Source: Halorubrum aethiopicum
GTDB lineage: Archaea; Halobacteriota; Halobacteria; Halobacteriales; Haloferacaceae
Length of the DNA stretch: 64,000 bases
Direction: 5' to 3'
Assembly (NCBI RefSeq): GCF_001542905.1
Contig: NZ_LOAJ01000001.1
Span: 434,001-498,000 of the forward strand
A program made the translations under genes and the position numbers. This document shows positions 35,585 to 44,104 of the stretch, piece by piece; positions within the stretch are counted from its first letter, which is position 1; every line of letters begins with the position of its first letter. The notes under the pieces were generated by a model. The model saw only the letters and a list, made by a program, of their open reading frames with translations. It was not told where the DNA came from and did not search any database.

Positions 35585-36483
35585 GGGTCGTCGTCGTCGG
35601 CTGCGGCTACGTCGGCTTGGAGCTCGCGCGGGGGCTCGCCGACCGTGGCCACGACGTGACCGGCGTTCGACGATCGGACGCGGGGATCGAGGCGATCGAG
35701 GCGATCGCCGGGGGCGTCGAGGCGGTTCGCGCGGACGCGACCGACCCGGAGTCGCTCGCCGCGCTTCCCGACGCGGACGCGGTCGTGTTCGCGGCCAGCT
35801 CGGGCGGCCGGGGCGCGGAGGCGGCCCGCGAGGTCTACGTCGACGGGCTCCGGAACGTCGTCGAGGAGTACGGCGACCGAACCCGAGCGCCCGACCGACT
35901 GGTGTACACGTCGTCGACCGGCGTGTACGGCGACCACGGCGGCGCGTGGGTCGACGAGTCGACGCCGATCGAGCCGACCACCGAGAAGACGCGAGTGCTC
36001 GCCGAGGCCGAACGCGTCGCGCTCGAGGACGCGGGCGCGGCCGGGATCGAGGGCACGGTCGCGCGGTTCGCGGGACTGTACGGACCCGATCGCTACCGAC
36101 TCGATCGGTACCTCGAGGGGCCGGTGACCGCCGGCTACCTCAACATGGTCCACCGCGACGACGCCGCGGGCGCGATACGGTTCCTCCTCGAGGGCGACGC
36201 CGCCCGCGGCGAGCCCGTGGTCGTCGTCGACGACGAGCCGGTCGAGAAGCACGCGTTCGCCGACTGGCTCGCCGACGAGTGCGGGGTCCCCCGGCCCGAG
36301 AAGCGCTCGAAGGAGGCGCGGATCGCCGCGGGCGACCTCTCCGCGGCGGCGGAACGTCGGATCCGAACGAGCAAGCGCTGTTCGAACGACCGGCTTCGAG
36401 AGCTCGGTTACGAGTTCGTGTACCCGACGTTTCGGGAGGGCTACCGCGACGCGGTCGACGAGTTCCGACGCGCGCGGGAGTGA
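35581..36483 (+). CDS. SDR-family NAD(P)-dependent epimerase/dehydratase
   Basis: A 300-residue extended short-chain dehydrogenase. The Rossmann motif is GCGYVGLELA at residues 7-16, a family-typical YTSSTGVYGDHGG follows, and the C-terminal part has RIRTSKRCSNDRLRELGY, seen in the YeeZ-like subgroup of NAD-dependent epimerases. The canonical YxxxK is not obvious at the usual place, which is common in this atypical subgroup. It probably acts on a sugar nucleotide or similar cofactor-bound substrate. The ATG is shared with the preceding stop. Confidence 0.83.
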   Translation: MRVVVVGCGYVGLELARGLADRGHDVTGVRRSDAGIEAIEAIAGGVEAVRADATDPESLAALPDADAVVFAASSGGRGAEAAREVYVDGLRNVVEEYGDRTRAPDRLVYTSSTGVYGDHGGAWVDESTPIEPTTEKTRVLAEAERVALEDAGAAGIEGTVARFAGLYGPDRYRLDRYLEGPVTAGYLNMVHRDDAAGAIRFLLEGDAARGEPVVVVDDEPVEKHAFADWLADECGVPRPEKRSKEARIAAGDLSAAAERRIRTSKRCSNDRLRELGYEFVYPTFREGYRDAVDEFRRARE

Positions 36484-36599
36484 GGCGATGGGCGGTCGCG
36501 CGGCGGCCTCCGTGACCGTCGACGGCCGGGATCCGGTCGGATCCGCGAGGTCGGAACCGCCACGAACCTTCTTGTGGGACCGGTGACTCGGGGGGACGT

Positions 36600-37775
36600 A
36601 TGTGGGCCCCAGCAACGGTCAGCGGGTGGCTCTCGGAGGCGGAGGCGTTCATCCGAGAGAACCCCGAACTGGCCGCCACCGCGGTCCTCGGGGCGGTCGT
36701 CGTACTTCTCAGCGCGTACGTGTTCGTTCGGGCGCGCCGGCCGGCCGGCGAGGAGTTCCGGCGGCTGCTGGCGGAGCAGTCGGAGATCGCGGTGCTGATG
36801 CACCCCAACCCGGATCCGGACGCGATGGCGGCCGCGATCGGCGTCTCGTCGCTGGCGGACCAGCTCGACGTCGAGGCGACGATCCAGTATCCGGGACAGA
36901 TCCGTCACCAGGAGAACCGCGCGTTCCGGACGGTGTTGGACCTCGAACTCGACCGGATCGACCACGTCAGCGACCTCGCGGCGGAGACGGTCGTCCTCGT
37001 CGACCACAACGAGGCGCGCGGGTTCGCCGGGGCCGACGGGGTGTTGCCGACCGCCGTCGTCGACCACCATCCGGGTGACGGCCGGGGCGACGAGTTCACC
37101 GACGTCCGGACCGACTACGGGGCGACCGCCTCCGTCGTCGCCGAGTACTTCGACGACGTCGGCGCGGTGCCGGTGCCGCCGGACAAACACGCGAGCGAGA
37201 CCGACGCGGACCTCGTGTTGTCGACGCGGGCGGCGACGGGACTCCTCTACGGGATCCTGACGGACACCAAACACCTCACCGTGGGCGCGAGCGAGCCGGA
37301 CTTCGCGTCCGCGGCGTACGTCTACCCCGGCGTCGACCAGGACCGGCTGGACCGGATCGCCAACCCGGCCGTCGACGCGGAGGTCCTGGAGGTGAAGGCC
37401 CGCGCGATCGCGGGACGACAGGTCGAGGGGTCGTTCGCGGTCGCCGACGTCGGCGGCGTGAACAACGTCGACGCGATCCCGCAGGCGGCCGACGAGCTGA
37501 TCCAGCTCGAGGGCGTCAGCGCGGTCGTCGTCATCGGCGAGCGGGACGGGACGGTCCACCTCTCGGGGCGCTCGCGCGACGACCGGGTCCACATGGGCAA
37601 CGCCATCGACTCGGTGCTCTCGGAGGTCACGAACGGGAACGGCGGCGGCCACTCGCGAATGGGCGGCGGCACGATCACGCCGGAGGTGGATCCCACGGGG
37701 GAGTCCGAGCCGGAGACGGTCGACCGCGACGGACTGACGGACGCCCTGTTCAGGGCGATGGCCGGCGACGTGTGA
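36600..37775 (+). CDS. Membrane-anchored DHH-family phosphoesterase
   Basis: A 391-residue protein. An N-terminal membrane helix lies at 24-44 (AATAVLGAVVVLLSAYVFV), then a DHH phosphoesterase with HPNPDPD at 68-74, DHN at 135-137 and DHH at 155-157, and a C-terminal GGGHSRMGGG DHHA1 loop. It shares the RHQENRAF segment with the RCK-DHH protein at 7145-8656, so the two are paralogues. Likely substrates are short oligonucleotides, pAp or cyclic dinucleotides, cleaved with Mn2+ at the inner face of the membrane. It appears to be monocistronic. Confidence 0.86.
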   Translation: MWAPATVSGWLSEAEAFIRENPELAATAVLGAVVVLLSAYVFVRARRPAGEEFRRLLAEQSEIAVLMHPNPDPDAMAAAIGVSSLADQLDVEATIQYPGQIRHQENRAFRTVLDLELDRIDHVSDLAAETVVLVDHNEARGFAGADGVLPTAVVDHHPGDGRGDEFTDVRTDYGATASVVAEYFDDVGAVPVPPDKHASETDADLVLSTRAATGLLYGILTDTKHLTVGASEPDFASAAYVYPGVDQDRLDRIANPAVDAEVLEVKARAIAGRQVEGSFAVADVGGVNNVDAIPQAADELIQLEGVSAVVVIGERDGTVHLSGRSRDDRVHMGNAIDSVLSEVTNGNGGGHSRMGGGTITPEVDPTGESEPETVDRDGLTDALFRAMAGDV

Positions 37776-37828
37776 CCGGTCGACCGCGACGACGGAACGG
37801 TTAAGCCACCGCGGTCGCACCGGGGCGT

Positions 37829-37957
37829 ATGGAGATCGAGCGGGTCGACGGCAGATGGCTGACGCTCGCGGGAGTCGGCGCGGGCTACGCGGTCGCGACG
37901 GGGCTGATATTTCTCGCGGTCTTCCTCGTTCCCTACCTCGTCGTGAGCGCGCTCTAG
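37829..37957 (+). CDS. 42-residue single-pass membrane protein
   Basis: A 42-codon frame, ATG to TAG, encoding a charged head (MEIERVDGRWLTLAG) and one hydrophobic helix (about residues 19-41, ending VPYLVVSAL). A TATA-like GGTTAAG at about 37799 lies near -28, the typical leaderless layout, and codon usage matches neighbouring genes. It resembles the many tiny membrane proteins of haloarchaea; no function is known. It lies between the DHH gene and the convergent ABC exporter. Confidence 0.7.
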   Translation: MEIERVDGRWLTLAGVGAGYAVATGLIFLAVFLVPYLVVSAL

Positions 37958-37985
37958 GCCCGGGCCGAACCGGGTCGGTGCCCGA

Positions 37986-38741
37986 TCAGTCGGTTCGCGG
38001 CACCGCGTACGCGCCGAGCGCGAGGAACCCCGCCGCGAGCGCCGCGAGCACGGCCAGGTCGCCGACCCACGCGCCCGGTTCGTGGACGATCGCTCGCGTC
38101 CCGCGGGCGAAGTAGGTGAGCGGCGAGGCGGCGACGGCCGGCAGGAACCAGCCGGGCAACAGTGCGGGCGGGACGAACGTCTCCGAGAGGAAGAGAAGCG
38201 GGAGCGCGACCGTGTTGCTCGCGGCGATCACCCCGTCCTGTGAGTCCGCGAGCGCGCCGAGGACCGCGCCGAGCCCGCAGAAGAGCGCGACCGCGACGGC
38301 GACGAAGAGGGGCAGGGCGGCGAGCGCCGGGGAGACGACGAGCGTCGCGTCGGTCACGGCGAGCACGAGCCCCAGTATCAGGAGGCTCGCGGCACCGATG
38401 ATCGCGACGTTGACGAGCGTGTGCGCGAGCAGCCACTCGGCGCGGGAGAGCGGCGTGGTCGCGAGTTTCTCGAAGCGGCCGCCGTCGCGGTGGCGGGCGA
38501 TCTCCGAGCCGACCCGCGACAGCGGCGTGAAGAGCACGACCACCGCGAGGTAGCCGGGGATGTAGTAGCCGGCCGGCTCGGCGAAGAGACCGCCGCCGGT
38601 CGGCTGGGTCCGGACCAGCGCACCGAAGATGACGACGAGGATCACGGGGAAGAAGAACGTGAAGAAGACGGCGGTACGCCGCCGGAGGAACGACCGCGCG
38701 GCCGCGGTCGCCTCCGTGAGCACTCGCGAGATCCGGCTCAT
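37986..38741 (-). CDS. ABC-2 type exporter permease
   Basis: A 251-residue membrane protein with six hydrophobic segments, starting MSRISRVLTEATAAARSFLR. The ABC-2 family pattern is visible: a first helix with FFFPVILVVIFGAL, and the conserved late region ALPLLFLSETFVPPALLPGW. It would form the export channel, as a dimer, for the ATPase encoded immediately upstream, whose stop overlaps this ATG by four bases. The substrate (drug, lipid or polysaccharide) cannot be deduced. Confidence 0.88.
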   Translation of the reverse strand: MSRISRVLTEATAAARSFLRRRTAVFFTFFFPVILVVIFGALVRTQPTGGGLFAEPAGYYIPGYLAVVVLFTPLSRVGSEIARHRDGGRFEKLATTPLSRAEWLLAHTLVNVAIIGAASLLILGLVLAVTDATLVVSPALAALPLFVAVAVALFCGLGAVLGALADSQDGVIAASNTVALPLLFLSETFVPPALLPGWFLPAVAASPLTYFARGTRAIVHEPGAWVGDLAVLAALAAGFLALGAYAVPRTD

Positions 38742-39814
38742 CGGTCTCCCCCGTCCCCGGAGGGGTTGCCGGGAACGCTCCCGTCGGACCGCGGCGAGTA
38801 CGTCTCGCCGGTCAACCGGAGGTACACGTCCTCTAAGGACGGCTCCGCCCACGTCAGCGACTCGAACTCGACGCCCGCGTCCCCGAGCGCGTCGACGACC
38901 GCGCCGATCCCCTCCGGGCGCACGCCGAGCACCCGGAGACCGTCCCGGGTCGATTCCACCGCCGGTCCGTCGGCCGTCGACTCGACCGTCGGTCCGTCGG
39001 CCGTCGCCTCCGCTTCGACCCCGTCGAGCGCGCTCCGGACGGCCTCGAGATCGTCGCCGGCCGGCTTCGACCCGTCCAGTGCGACCTCCAGCCGCGGCTC
39101 CCCGCCGTGTTCGGCGATCAGGTCGGCGGGCGCGCCGACGGCGACGACGGCGCCGTCGCGCAACAGCGCCACGCGGTCTGCGAGCCGCTCGACCTCGTCC
39201 ATCGCGTGGCTCGTGAGGAACACCGTGGTCCCGTCGGCCGCGAGCCGCTCGATCAGCCGGTGGATCGACCGCCGGCCGGCGGGGTCGATCCCGGTCGTCG
39301 GCTCGTCCAAGAAGAGCAGGTCGGGGTCGTTGACGATGGCGGTCGCGACGCAGGTCCGGCGCTTCTGGCCGCCCGAGAGCGTCTCGTACCAGGCGTCGGC
39401 GTCGGCGGCCATCCCCACGTCGGTCAGGACGGCCTCGGGGTCGCGGGCGTCCTCGTAGAGCCCGCCGTAGTAGCCGACGAGCTCGCGGGCGGTGAGCCGC
39501 TCCGGCGGGTCGAACGACTGCGGGAGGAGGCCGATCCGCTGGGGATCGACCGAGTCGGGTGCCGAGCCGAAGACGCGGATCGTCCCCTCGGCGTCCGTCG
39601 TCCCGGTGAGCGCGCGCACGAGCGTCGTCTTGCCCGCGCCGTTGGGGCCGATCAGCCCGAACACCTCGCCCGGCTCGACGGCCACGTCGACGCCGTCGAG
39701 CGCGACGACGTCGCCGTACGACCGGCGGATCCCCTCGCCGACGACGACGGAGGCGGCCTCCCCCGCCGCGTCGTCCGCGGACGCCGAGGCCGATGCGGCT
39801 GCCGTCTCGTTCAT
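38738..39814 (-). CDS. ABC exporter ATP-binding protein
   Basis: A 358-residue ABC ATPase of the drug/Nod-factor exporter type. Walker A is GPNGAGKTT, the signature LSGGQKRR, Walker B LLFLDEPTTGID, with the switch His in TSHAMDE. The C-terminal 120 residues carry a regulatory domain interrupted by tandem text (EATADGPTVESTADGPAVES). It pairs with the ABC-2 permease whose ATG overlaps its stop. Upstream is a 321-base gap with AT-rich promoter sequence serving the opposite strand. Confidence 0.92.
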   Translation of the reverse strand: MNETAAASASASADDAAGEAASVVVGEGIRRSYGDVVALDGVDVAVEPGEVFGLIGPNGAGKTTLVRALTGTTDAEGTIRVFGSAPDSVDPQRIGLLPQSFDPPERLTARELVGYYGGLYEDARDPEAVLTDVGMAADADAWYETLSGGQKRRTCVATAIVNDPDLLFLDEPTTGIDPAGRRSIHRLIERLAADGTTVFLTSHAMDEVERLADRVALLRDGAVVAVGAPADLIAEHGGEPRLEVALDGSKPAGDDLEAVRSALDGVEAEATADGPTVESTADGPAVESTRDGLRVLGVRPEGIGAVVDALGDAGVEFESLTWAEPSLEDVYLRLTGETYSPRSDGSVPGNPSGDGGDR

Positions 39815-40135
39815 ACGCTCGGATCCGAGGGCCGCGCGCGTAAGGGTTGCTTTTCCGGCGTCGGGTGGGAGGCGGACCGGCGCACGGGTGACGTTCCGTC
39901 CGCCCTCCGTCGTCCTCGGTCGCCGTCCGCGCTCGACGCCCTCGACCGACGCCTGCCGAACATGATCGATCAGTATAGTTCTGATTTCTTATGAATATAT
40001 ACTCGATACCATGGTATCTCTTACATGGCTCTTTTCCGCATTTCAGGCCGTCTATCCACATGAGTAGTGCTACCATGTATCAAAACATATTCGAAATATG
40101 AAAGGTTTATCCGCACGCGGAACCAAGGGGGAGAC
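39815..40135. other. 321-base intergenic region with an AT-rich island
   Basis: The first 140 bases are ordinary GC-rich leader of the divergent ABC exporter operon. From about 39958 to 40115 the composition falls to mostly A and T, very unlike the rest of the window. It holds a perfect 14-base palindrome GATACCATGGTATC (40005-40018) and the inverted repeat CATATT-CGA-AATATG (40086-40100). There is no credible reading frame. It is likely regulatory sequence, possibly of foreign origin. Confidence 0.7.
40086..40110 (+). promoter_or_regulatory. Inverted repeat abutting a TATA box
   Basis: CATATT-CGA-AATATG (40086-40100) ends five bases before the TATA-like GTTTAT at 40105-40110, which lies at -28 of the ATG at 40136. 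A dimeric regulator bound here would overlap the BRE/TATA region and could repress or activate. Confidence 0.55.
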
Positions 40136-40414
40136 ATGTCACAGACTGACCGACCATCGACTCGACACTCCGGCCTCCTGATCGACCCGCCGTCGGTCGC
40201 CAGCTCGCTCGGCGCGATCCTCGCGCTCCTCCTGCTCGTGACCGGCGCGCTCGCGGCCGTGGAGTACCCCGCGATCATGCTCGGCCTCCTCGCCGGCGCG
40301 ATCGTCGTCCTCGCGGCCGTCCGCTTCGTCACGGACTTCTCCGCGCCCGCGAGCGCCTCGCGACCGTTCGGCCGGATCATCCGGTTCGGCCCGCGCCGCC
40401 GCTACCGCCTGTAG
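40136..40414 (+). CDS. Small two-pass membrane protein of unknown function
   Basis: A 92-residue protein (MSQTDRPSTRHSGLLIDPPS at the start) with two hydrophobic helices at about 23-45 and 47-66 and a basic C-terminal tail (FGRIIRFGPRRRYRL). The TATA box and inverted repeat just upstream fix the ATG at 40136. It resembles short conserved haloarchaeal membrane proteins with no assigned role. Its unusually AT-rich, palindrome-bearing promoter suggests specific regulation. Confidence 0.72.
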   Translation: MSQTDRPSTRHSGLLIDPPSVASSLGAILALLLLVTGALAAVEYPAIMLGLLAGAIVVLAAVRFVTDFSAPASASRPFGRIIRFGPRRRYRL

Positions 40415-40528
40415 ACCGTTTCCGACCGCGCTTTCACGTTTTTCCGTCCGTTCCGCTCGCCGCGGAGCCGACGGTATCCATCCAGCCCCTCGAGCGTCCG
40501 GCTTCCGTGACGCCGGACGGTCCCGATC

Positions 40529-40570
40529 GTGACGCCGATCAGCCTCAGCGGTGACGCCGATCAGCCCCAG
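40529..40570 (+). repeat. 20-bp direct repeat spanning a stop codon
   Basis: GTGACGCCGATCAGCCTCAG (40529-40548) recurs as the same 20-mer with one change at 40551-40570, period 22. The second copy contains the stop codon and last codons of the minus-strand zinc-finger gene, so the 3' end of that gene has been tandemly duplicated. Confidence 0.8.
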
Positions 40571-40818
40571 TGCCAGAAGGAGTGACCGTCCTCCTCGACC
40601 GGGTCGGTCCGTTCGCGGAGGTCGGCGACGTCCTCGGCGGTCGGCTCGACGTCCTCGGGCAGCGACTCCATACAGTCGAAACAGAGGAAGAACTCGGATC
40701 CGTCCGCGAGCTCCAGGGTCATCCCCTGGGTCGACTCGAACGCGAAGTTCCAGAGGTCGCCGATCCCGCCGGCGATCCTGACGGACCGCTCACAGACGTC
40801 GCACGGCTCCGAGGCCAT
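40561..40818 (-). CDS. Small zinc-finger-like haloarchaeal protein
   Basis: An 85-residue protein with CDVC near the N-terminus (residues 6-9) and CFDC in the middle (LCFDCMESLP), a likely four-cysteine zinc site. The rest is acidic (EPTAEDVADLRERTDPVEED) and ends FWHWG. Such small zinc proteins are abundant in Halobacteria and mostly uncharacterised. The 3' end is duplicated (see 40529-40570). It precedes the repeat element copy at 40917 and is separate from the thiamine-type ABC operon. Confidence 0.8.
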   Translation of the reverse strand: MASEPCDVCERSVRIAGGIGDLWNFAFESTQGMTLELADGSEFFLCFDCMESLPEDVEPTAEDVADLRERTDPVEEDGHSFWHWG

Positions 40819-40916
40819 ACCCCGGTTTGGGGGCCGGGGCGTTAAGACGTATCGGCCGCCGGAGCGGGGAAGGAGTGGTCGATCGTCGCGGACGGCCGAG
40901 TCGTTCGGGCGCGCGT

Positions 40917-41080
40917 CGTTGTCGGCGCGGTGACCGCCGGCACGGTGACCGTCGCCGACGCGCCGGGCGACCGCAACCGCACCTCACGCCTCCCCAGCCT
41001 CGTCAGTCGCCTCCGGCGACTGACTCCCTCGCGTTTCGGAAGCGGGCCGGATGGCCCGCTTCCGAGCGCGCCGACCGCGC
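40917..41080 (-). repeat. Dispersed structured element, copy C (short form)
   Basis: Read on the minus strand it matches the family order. Hairpin 1 is the longest of the four copies, a perfect 12-base stem (41037-41048 with 41053-41064). Hairpin 2 is a perfect 10-base stem with three-base loop (41002-41011 with 41015-41024). The conserved box is the complement of 40971-41001. The end is TCACCGCGCCGACAACG in minus-strand reading. It lacks the long 3' arm of copies A and B. It fills most of the 284-base gap before the ABC ATPase gene's 3' end. Confidence 0.75.
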
Positions 41081-41102
41081 AGTTCGGCGCGATTCGGCAC
41101 CT

Positions 41103-42269
41103 TCACTCGCCGCGCTCCGCCTCGATCACGTGTGCGTCCGCGGGGTCGAACCCCACGACGACCGTTCCCTCGAGGGGGTCCTCGGCCCGCACGACGAGGT
41201 CGCGGCCGTCACAGTCGAGGTGGACCCGCGTCGTCTCCCCGAGGAACTCCGCGCTCTCCACGTCGGCTCGGAGCCCGTTCTCGGCTCGTCCCACCCGGAG
41301 GTGTTGCGGGCGGACGCAGAACGTCACCCGGTCGCCGGGGGTCGGGGTCGCGGCCGCGGCGGCTTCGGGCTCGGACTCGCCGACCCCGACGCGGAGCGTC
41401 TCGCCGCCGATGTCGACGGGGACGGTTCGGTCGGGCGAATCCGTCCCGACAGCCGCGTCAGCGCCCTCGTCGCCCGGTCCCGCGACGACTCCCTCGAACA
41501 CGTTGTTGTCGCCGACGAACTCGGCGACGAACCGCGAGGCGGGCCGGCGGTACACGGACCGGGGCGACGCGACCTGCTCGGGCGTGCCACCCCGCATCAC
41601 CGCGACGCGGTCGGAGACGGAGAGCGCCTCCTCCTGGTCGTGGGTGACGTAGACGGTGGTGATCCCCAGCTCGCGCTGGATCTCGCGCACCTGAAGCCGG
41701 AGGCGCTCGCGTAAGCGCGCGTCGAGCGCGCTCATCGGCTCGTCCAAGAGCAGGAGGTCGGGGCCGGGCGCGAGCGCCCGCGCCATCGCGACCCGCTGTT
41801 GTTGCCCGCCGGAGAGGCTCTCCGGGTCGCGGTCGGCGGCCCCCGGAAGGTCGACGAGCTCGAGCAGGTCGCGGACGCGCTCGGCGCGGCTCGCGCCGCC
41901 CGGCGGCTCCGAGAAGCGCAGCCCGTAGCCCACGTTCTCGCCGACGGTCATGTGTGGGAACAGCGCGTAGTTCTGGAACACCACGCCCACGTTCCGCTCC
42001 TCCGGCGGGACGCCCGAGACGTCGCGGCCGCCGAACCGGATCCGTCCCTCGGTCGGCTCCTCGAACCCCGCGATCAGCCGCAGCGTCGTCGTCTTCCCGC
42101 AGCCGGAGGGGCCCACGAGCGTGAAGAACTCCCCCTCCCGGATCCGGAGGTCCACGCCCTCGACGGCGACCGTCCCGTCGTAGCGCTTGCTCACGCCCGC
42201 GAGCTCGACCGCCGGGGCGTCCGCGTCGGCGTCGCGGGGCGCGGCCGGAGGGTCACCCTCAGATCCCAT
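41103..42269 (-). CDS. ABC importer ATP-binding protein (thiamine/iron/polyamine type)
   Basis: About 388 residues. The ATPase domain has Walker A GPSGCGKTT, the signature LSGGQQQR, Walker B LLLLDEPMSALD and the Q-loop VVFQNYALFPHMTV. From about residue 240 a TOBE-type regulatory domain follows, with a large Gly/Ala/Asp insertion. It is third in the operon with the binding protein (44105) and permease (42259), so it energises that importer. The ATG at 42269 overlaps the permease stop by 11 bases; a GTG at 42278 is an alternative start. Confidence 0.9.
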   Translation of the reverse strand: MGSEGDPPAAPRDADADAPAVELAGVSKRYDGTVAVEGVDLRIREGEFFTLVGPSGCGKTTTLRLIAGFEEPTEGRIRFGGRDVSGVPPEERNVGVVFQNYALFPHMTVGENVGYGLRFSEPPGGASRAERVRDLLELVDLPGAADRDPESLSGGQQQRVAMARALAPGPDLLLLDEPMSALDARLRERLRLQVREIQRELGITTVYVTHDQEEALSVSDRVAVMRGGTPEQVASPRSVYRRPASRFVAEFVGDNNVFEGVVAGPGDEGADAAVGTDSPDRTVPVDIGGETLRVGVGESEPEAAAAATPTPGDRVTFCVRPQHLRVGRAENGLRADVESAEFLGETTRVHLDCDGRDLVVRAEDPLEGTVVVGFDPADAHVIEAERGE

Positions 42270-44094
42270 CGTACTCACCCCCGAGCCGCTCTATCACGAC
42301 GAAGCTCAGCCCGGTCACGACGAGGAGGACGACGCCCATCGCGGTCGCGGGTCCGAGCCGCCGGCCGATGAAGCGTTCGATCGCGACCGGCATCGTGTAG
42401 GCGTCCGCGCCGGTCGCGAGGACGACCGTCGCCGTGAACTCGCCCATCGAGATGGCGACCGCGAACGCCGCGCCCGCGACGACGCCCGGCCAGACCAGGG
42501 GGAGCTCGACGTCCCGGAGCACCCGCGCCCGCGACGCGCCGAGCGCGCGGGCGGACTCCACGAGCGACCGGTCGAGCGACTCCAGCCCGGGCGCGACCGT
42601 CCGGACGACGAACGGGTAACCCGCCACGGCGTGGGCGGCGACGATGGCGGCCGAGCCGGCCACCGCGATCCGCCAGCCGGCGACCTCTATCCCGAACACC
42701 AGCCCGCGGAGCAGCCCGAGCCCCACGAGGATCCCCGAGACGGCGAAGGGGGCCATCGCGACCGCGTCGAGGAGCTTCCGGCCGCGGTACTCGCGGGTGG
42801 TGATCACGGCGACGACGACGCCCATCGGCAGCGCGACGAGCGCCGACGCGGCCGCGAAGACGAGCGAGTTGCGGACGGCGGGCCACGGCCGCACCTGGAA
42901 CGCCGCGCCCGTGCGCTGGCGCTCCGCCAGGAACCGGTAGTGCTCGAGCGTGAGCGCCCCGTCGCCCCCGGTGACGCTCGCGAGGACCATGGAGGCGATC
43001 GGCGCGAGGAAAACCAGCGCCGCGACGACCGCGTAGACGCCGAGCCCGAGGCGGGGGAGGAGCTCCCGCGGAGTCGGCGCGGAGGGGAGGAGGGGTCGCC
43101 GCGGGAGCGGTCTGACGCCGCGCGAGGTCACCGTGTGTCGCGCCTCGTACCGGAGATACGCGCCGAGCACCGACAGCGAGATGGCGAGCTCGACGACCGC
43201 GAGCGCCGCCGCCTCCGCGTAGTTCAAATCGCGCGCGAGCCGGTAGACGAACACCTCGACGGTCGCCAGCTCGAACCCGCCGAGCGCGAGCACGATGGGG
43301 AACGTCCCGAAGGTGAAGACGAACGTGAGCGCCGCGCCCATCAGGACGGCCGGATACACCTGCGGCGCGACGACGTGGAGGAACGCCCGGAGCGGGCCCG
43401 CGCCGAGGCTCCGGGCGGTCTCGACCGCGCTCGCGTCGACGGACTCCCAGGCGGCCGTCGTCACCCGCGCGACGAGCGGCGCGTTGTAGAAGGCGTGGGC
43501 GATCACGATCGCCTCGAGCGTGAACAGGAGCTCGACGGGGCCGAGCCCGACCGCGCCGAGGAGGGCGTTGAGCGTCCCGTTCCGGCCGAAGGTGGCGACG
43601 TACCCCACCGCGACCATGATCGACGGGAGCACGAACGGGACGATGGTGAGGGAGCGCAGCGTCCGCCGGCCGGGGAACTCGAAGCGCGCGAGCAGGTAGG
43701 CGGCGGGGAGACCGAGCGCGACGCTCGCCAGCGTCGAGAGAGCGGCCTGGTAGGCGGTGAACCCGACGATCCCGAGCCGCCGATCCGGCGAGAGAAGCGC
43801 CCTCCCGACCGCGAGCGGGCTCTCGCCCGCGAACAGCCGCGCCAGCTCGCCGAAGTAGAAGGGGTCCCGCAGCAGGTCGGCGAAGACGGCGAGCGTGACC
43901 GCGCCGTCGACGACGACGGACTCGACGAGGACGGTCCCCACCGGGTAGTAGAAGACGACGGCCAACACCGCGACCGTCGCGGTCGCGAGCGCGGCCAGCG
44001 CGTGTCGCTCGAGGCGGTCGCGGAGCCGAGCCGGACGGTTCCGCCGGTGGCCGGGGCCCGCGGATCCGTCTCGATCGGGCGATCCGTCGCTCAC
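42259..44094 (-). CDS. ABC importer permease, thiamine/iron type (fused two-domain)
   Basis: A 611-residue protein from a GTG with about twelve membrane helices in two homologous halves, each carrying an EAA-type loop (for example ETARSLGAGPLRAFLHVVAP and ESARALGASRARVLRDVELP). This fused layout is that of ThiP/FbpB transporters. It forms the channel for the solute delivered by the binding protein encoded ten bases upstream. Strong similarity in layout to thiamine transporters supports thiamine, but iron(III) transporters share the architecture. Confidence 0.88.
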   Translation of the reverse strand: MSDGSPDRDGSAGPGHRRNRPARLRDRLERHALAALATATVAVLAVVFYYPVGTVLVESVVVDGAVTLAVFADLLRDPFYFGELARLFAGESPLAVGRALLSPDRRLGIVGFTAYQAALSTLASVALGLPAAYLLARFEFPGRRTLRSLTIVPFVLPSIMVAVGYVATFGRNGTLNALLGAVGLGPVELLFTLEAIVIAHAFYNAPLVARVTTAAWESVDASAVETARSLGAGPLRAFLHVVAPQVYPAVLMGAALTFVFTFGTFPIVLALGGFELATVEVFVYRLARDLNYAEAAALAVVELAISLSVLGAYLRYEARHTVTSRGVRPLPRRPLLPSAPTPRELLPRLGLGVYAVVAALVFLAPIASMVLASVTGGDGALTLEHYRFLAERQRTGAAFQVRPWPAVRNSLVFAAASALVALPMGVVVAVITTREYRGRKLLDAVAMAPFAVSGILVGLGLLRGLVFGIEVAGWRIAVAGSAAIVAAHAVAGYPFVVRTVAPGLESLDRSLVESARALGASRARVLRDVELPLVWPGVVAGAAFAVAISMGEFTATVVLATGADAYTMPVAIERFIGRRLGPATAMGVVLLVVTGLSFVVIERLGGEYDGI

Positions 44095-44104
44095 GGACCC
44101 GAGG

